Of a DNA stretch of 26,632 bases, positions 24,252-26,632 are shown in pieces. Position 1 is the stretch's first letter; the number at the start of each line of letters is the position of its first letter. Below the pieces are notes generated by a model. It was not told the DNA's origin. It searched no databases and was given only the letters and a program-made list of their open reading frames with translations. The stretch is from JBFGCA01 sp041567315 (GTDB lineage Bacteria; Acidobacteriota; Thermoanaerobaculia; Multivoradales; JAHEKO01): NCBI GenBank assembly GCA_041567315.1, contig JBFGCA010000066.1:1-26632 (forward strand), in the 5' to 3' direction. A program made the translations under genes and the position numbers.

Positions 24252-25454
24252 ATGCAAGCCACCGCCACCCTGCCCACGGTCTGGTCCGTGGAGCAGCTCC
24301 ACCGGCGCCTCGCGGCCGGCGAGGAGTTCTTCGTCTTCGACGTCCGCAACGAGGACGAGTTCGAGAGCTGGAAGATCGAGGGCCGGCACGAGCTGCCGAC
24401 CGTCAACGTGCCCTACTACGAGATGCTGGAGGTCGACGAGCACGACGACGTGGTCGACTCCTTCGAGGAGTTCCTCGAGCAGCGCTGGGTGGACCGTCTG
24501 CCGCGCGAGCTGCCGATCCTGGCGGTCTGTGCCAAGGGCGACACCTCGGAGTTCGTCGCCCAGGCGCTCCGCCGGCTGGGCTTCAAGGCCTTCAACCTCG
24601 AGGGCGGCACCCTGGCCTGGGGCGACCACTACCACTTCCGGCCGGTGGTCGAGGACCGCGAGCTGACCATCGTCCAGGTCAGCCGCCCGGCGCGCGGCTG
24701 TCTCAGCTATCTGGTGGCGAGCGGCGGCCGGGCGGCGGTCATCGATCCGCTGCGCCACGTCGACCACTATCTCGAGTGGGCGGCCGAGCGCGGCGCCACC
24801 CTCGAGCTGGTGCTCGACACCCACGCCCACGCCGACCACATCTCGGGCGGTCCCGAGCTGGCCCGGCGGACCGGTGCCCGCTACTTCCTCCACCCCTTCG
24901 ACGGCATCCATCCGATCGACGTGCTGCCGGCGACGGTCGGCTTCGAGTACCTGCGCGACGGCCAGGAGCTGACGGTCGGCTCGGCCACCCTGCGCGCCCT
25001 CCACATCCCCGGCCACACCCTGGGCAACGTCGCCTTCCTGCTGGGCGACCGCTATCTCTTCACCGGCGACTCGATCTTCATCGGCTCGATCGCCCGCCCC
25101 GACCTCGGCGGCCGCGGCGAGACCTGGGCGCCGCTCCACCACCGCTCGCTGCGCCGGCTGCTGGAGCTGCCGGGCGAGACGCTGGTCCTGCCCGGCCACT
25201 TCAACGGCGCCGGCGAGGCCGGCTCGAAGGGGCTGTTCGCCGCCACCCTGGCGACGCTCGGTGCCAAGAACCGCGGCCTGCGCCTGGCGGCGGGCGACGA
25301 GGCCGACTTCGTGGCCTACATCCTGTCGAGCCTGCCCAAGTTCCCCGAGGAGTACGTCGAGATCAAGCGGGTCAACGCCGGCCTGGTCGAGGTCGGCGAG
25401 GCCAAGGCCTCGGAGCTCGAGCTGGGCAAGAACGTCTGCGCCCTGTCGGGCTAG
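24252..25454 (+). CDS. Rhodanese-metallo-beta-lactamase fusion, persulfide dioxygenase-like
   Basis: In this 400-residue protein the N-terminal rhodanese domain (about 10-127) has VFDVRNEDEFESW and active-site Cys93 in CAKGDTS. The C-terminal metallo-beta-lactamase domain (about 135-345) has THAHADH (191-196), PGHTLGN (His255), GDSIFIGSIARPDL (Asp273) and PGHFNG (His316). These are the hallmarks of ETHE1/CstB-like persulfide dioxygenases, which oxidise persulfide to sulfite with O2 on a mononuclear iron; the rhodanese part moves sulfane sulfur. In well-studied fusions the dioxygenase domain comes first; here the order is reversed. Cotranscription with TusA2, DsrE2 and the CsoR-like gene suggests control of intracellular persulfide. 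Confidence 0.85.
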   Translation: MQATATLPTVWSVEQLHRRLAAGEEFFVFDVRNEDEFESWKIEGRHELPTVNVPYYEMLEVDEHDDVVDSFEEFLEQRWVDRLPRELPILAVCAKGDTSEFVAQALRRLGFKAFNLEGGTLAWGDHYHFRPVVEDRELTIVQVSRPARGCLSYLVASGGRAAVIDPLRHVDHYLEWAAERGATLELVLDTHAHADHISGGPELARRTGARYFLHPFDGIHPIDVLPATVGFEYLRDGQELTVGSATLRALHIPGHTLGNVAFLLGDRYLFTGDSIFIGSIARPDLGGRGETWAPLHHRSLRRLLELPGETLVLPGHFNGAGEAGSKGLFAATLATLGAKNRGLRLAAGDEADFVAYILSSLPKFPEEYVEIKRVNAGLVEVGEAKASELELGKNVCALSG

Positions 25455-25942
25455 CGCCGGCGGAAGAGATAGCCCAGGACCAGCTTGGCGTCGTGGGCGT
25501 CGCCGCCGGGCACCTGCAGCTCGAGGAAGGCGTCGCCCCGCCGGCCGGCCGGCCACTCGACGCCGCCCACCAGCACCGGGGCGATGTCGAACTCGCTGTC
25601 GTCGCGCCCCCGCGCCTGCGGCGGCAGGTCGCGGTCGATCCAGGCCAGCAGCACGCCGCCGCCAAGGTAGGGGACCGCGCCCCCGCCGGCCGTGAAGCGG
25701 TAGTGCACCGGGACAACGCCCGAGACGATGGTGTGGTCGTCGCCCACCCCCACCTCCAGGCTCGGCTGCAGCCGCAGCCGGTCGACGAGCTCCCCGAAGT
25801 CCTGGGTGAGGCCGATCAGCACCTGGTCGGGGTCGTCGCCCACCCCGAGGCGCGGGCCCCAGCCGAAGAAACCCAGCTCGGCCGCGGCCGGCGGGGCGGC
25901 GGCGAGCAGGCAGAGGACGGCGAGATGTCGGGTCAGTCGCAT
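25451..25942 (-). CDS. Exported protein of unknown function
   Basis: This 163-residue protein starts at ATG 25942 after GAAGGAG. Residues 1-21 are a clear signal peptide (RLTRHLAVLCLLAAAPPAAA). The mature part is beta-rich with alternating patterns: LGFFGWGPRLGVG, then QPSLEVGVGDDHTI, PVHYRF, VPYLGGGVLLAW, APVLVGGVEWP and KLVLGYLFRRR at the end. It resembles a small outer-membrane beta-barrel or porin-like protein (no Cys after the signal peptide). Its stop overlaps that of the fusion gene tail to tail by four bases, so no separate terminator space exists. The function is unknown. Confidence 0.75.
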   Translation of the reverse strand: MRLTRHLAVLCLLAAAPPAAAELGFFGWGPRLGVGDDPDQVLIGLTQDFGELVDRLRLQPSLEVGVGDDHTIVSGVVPVHYRFTAGGGAVPYLGGGVLLAWIDRDLPPQARGRDDSEFDIAPVLVGGVEWPAGRRGDAFLELQVPGGDAHDAKLVLGYLFRRR

Positions 25943-26082
25943 GGTTGGCTCCTTCTTGGCGGACTCCGGTGCTGCCTCTCCGGGCAAGCCTTGCAACCGG
26001 CGGCCCGGGTGGTAGCAAAACGCGTTCCCGCGCCAGCCGCCGGCCGTAAGATCTTTCCTTATTTTGTCCAGCTCGTGAACGG

Positions 26083-26112
26083 TTGACAGCACAGTTTCCC
26101 GCTCGGTACCCT
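26083..26112 (+). promoter_or_regulatory. Possible promoter of the RTX-type gene
   Basis: TTGACA (26083-26088) is followed after 18 bases by TACCCT (26107-26112). The -35 is perfect and the -10 weak. It lies about 75 bases before the GTG start at 26188. Confidence 0.35.
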
Positions 26113-26187
26113 GCTTAGCCTCAACAGTTTGAGCTTGCAGGTCCGTTCGCCACTGCAGGGCTCGGGCTCGCCAGCGGGGAGGGCACG

Positions 26188-26632
26188 GTGAGCACCAGCC
26201 GACCGCACCGGTCCAGACGGCGTCGTCTATACCATCAAGCGCGTCCGCGCCGGTCGATCGGGCGGCCGTATACGGTGCTGCTCTGCGCGGCACTGCTGAC
26301 CGCCGCTCCGGCGCTGGCCGCCGACGAGTCCGACTCGGACGGGCCGCCGAGCTGCAACGGTCAGTTGGCGACGATCGTGGGCACCGACGGTGCCGACGAG
26401 CTGTTCGGCACCGACGGCCCGGATGTCATCGCCGGTCTCAACGGGCCGGACGTGATCCACGGCCTGGGCGGCGACGACGTCTTGTGCGGGGACAACGGCA
26501 GCGACGTGCTCTACGGCGGCGACGGCAACGACCTGCTGTTCGGCGGCAACGGCGACGACGGGCTGCTGGGCGGTCACGGCGACGACACACTGGGTGGCTT
26601 CCGGGGGGCCGATCTCCAGGACGGCGGCCCGG
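26188..26632 (+). CDS. RTX/haemolysin-type calcium-binding repeat protein, 3'-truncated by window edge
   Basis: Read from GTG 26188 (GGGGAGGG upstream), 148 residues are visible before the window ends. The N-terminus is Arg-rich (SRPHRSRRRRLYHQ), followed by a hydrophobic stretch ending ALAA, a signal-peptide-like region. After SCNGQ come nonapeptide-type repeats GTDGADELFGTDGPDVIAG, GGDDVLCGDNGSDVLYGG, and GDGNDLLFGGNGDDGLLGG. These are the GGxGxD pattern that binds Ca2+ in a beta-roll. The protein is probably secreted or on the surface. The role of the C-terminal part lies outside the window. Confidence 0.8.
   Translation, partial: MSTSRPHRSRRRRLYHQARPRRSIGRPYTVLLCAALLTAAPALAADESDSDGPPSCNGQLATIVGTDGADELFGTDGPDVIAGLNGPDVIHGLGGDDVLCGDNGSDVLYGGDGNDLLFGGNGDDGLLGGHGDDTLGGFRGADLQDGGP

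Noticed and set aside
25943..26187. Possible riboswitch-like leader in the gap between the exported protein and the RTX gene
   Set aside because: Short inverted repeats (for example GCAAG/CTTGC, CTCAA/TTGAG) are present, but I could not fit a c-di-GMP or other known riboswitch core.

Overview
The window is visibly very GC-rich, with strong G/C at third codon positions and long antisense shadow frames. The genes suggest a Gram-negative bacterium: an exported multihaem protein with Cys-rich repeats, an exported beta-rich protein and an RTX-type protein lie at the edges. The core is a sulfur-oxidation gene set built on the sulfur-oxidizing heterodisulfide-reductase-like (sHdr) complex. Cys-rich (DUF4215-like) repeats next to sHdr genes would fit Myxococcota, Acidobacteriota or a related uncultured high-GC phylum. 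That placement is inference; no rRNA or phylogenetic marker is present.

Layout. (1) 1-1076, minus: 5' part of an exported protein with four CxxCH motifs and Cys-rich repeats. (2) 1385-5424: an accessory patch with a decayed AAA/DUF4143 ATPase copy and its intact paralogue (both behind the same inverted-repeat operator), a VapBC-type toxin-antitoxin pair, a DUF1697 protein, an ABM-fold protein and a small ORF behind arsR. (3) 5440-5793, minus: an ArsR repressor, divergent from (4) 6000-22877, plus: one long, tightly packed transcription unit. It reads tusA, dsrE2-like, dsrE-like, lbpA1, shdrC1, shdrB1, shdrA, hyp, an HdrC-HdrB fusion (shdrB3-like), etfB, etfA, a membrane Fe-S/CCG oxidoreductase (emo/etfD-like), an unknown 159-aa gene, lipoate ligase 1, lbpA2, lipS1, lipoate ligase 2, lipS2. 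(5) 23040-25454, plus: a second unit under its own palindrome-bearing promoter: tusA, dsrE2, a CsoR/CstR-family regulator, and a rhodanese-metallo-beta-lactamase (persulfide dioxygenase-like) fusion. (6) 25451-25942, minus: an exported protein of unknown function, and 26188-end, plus: an RTX-type repeat protein cut by the window edge.

How the genes may work together (family knowledge plus inference). TusA and DsrE proteins carry sulfane sulfur as persulfide to the cytoplasmic sHdr complex, which oxidises it using lipoate-bound LbpA. LipS1/LipS2 and the two ligases make and attach the lipoate. Electrons may pass to EtfAB and then to the quinone pool through the membrane oxidoreductase. This matches the sHdr cluster variant in which hdrC2/hdrB2 are replaced by a single hdrB3 plus etfAB. 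The second module would relay or detoxify excess persulfide under a thiol-sensing repressor. The most interesting points are: the close paralogy between the HdrC-HdrB fusion and the soluble part of the membrane oxidoreductase, which suggests two equivalent docking stations for EtfAB; the duplicated lipoate carriers and ligases; a lipoate ligase with in-frame, repeat-containing insertions; an uncharacterised winged-helix-like operon member; a CsoR-family protein without the usual metal ligands; and a paralogous ATPase pair sharing an operator at identical spacing, one copy decayed.
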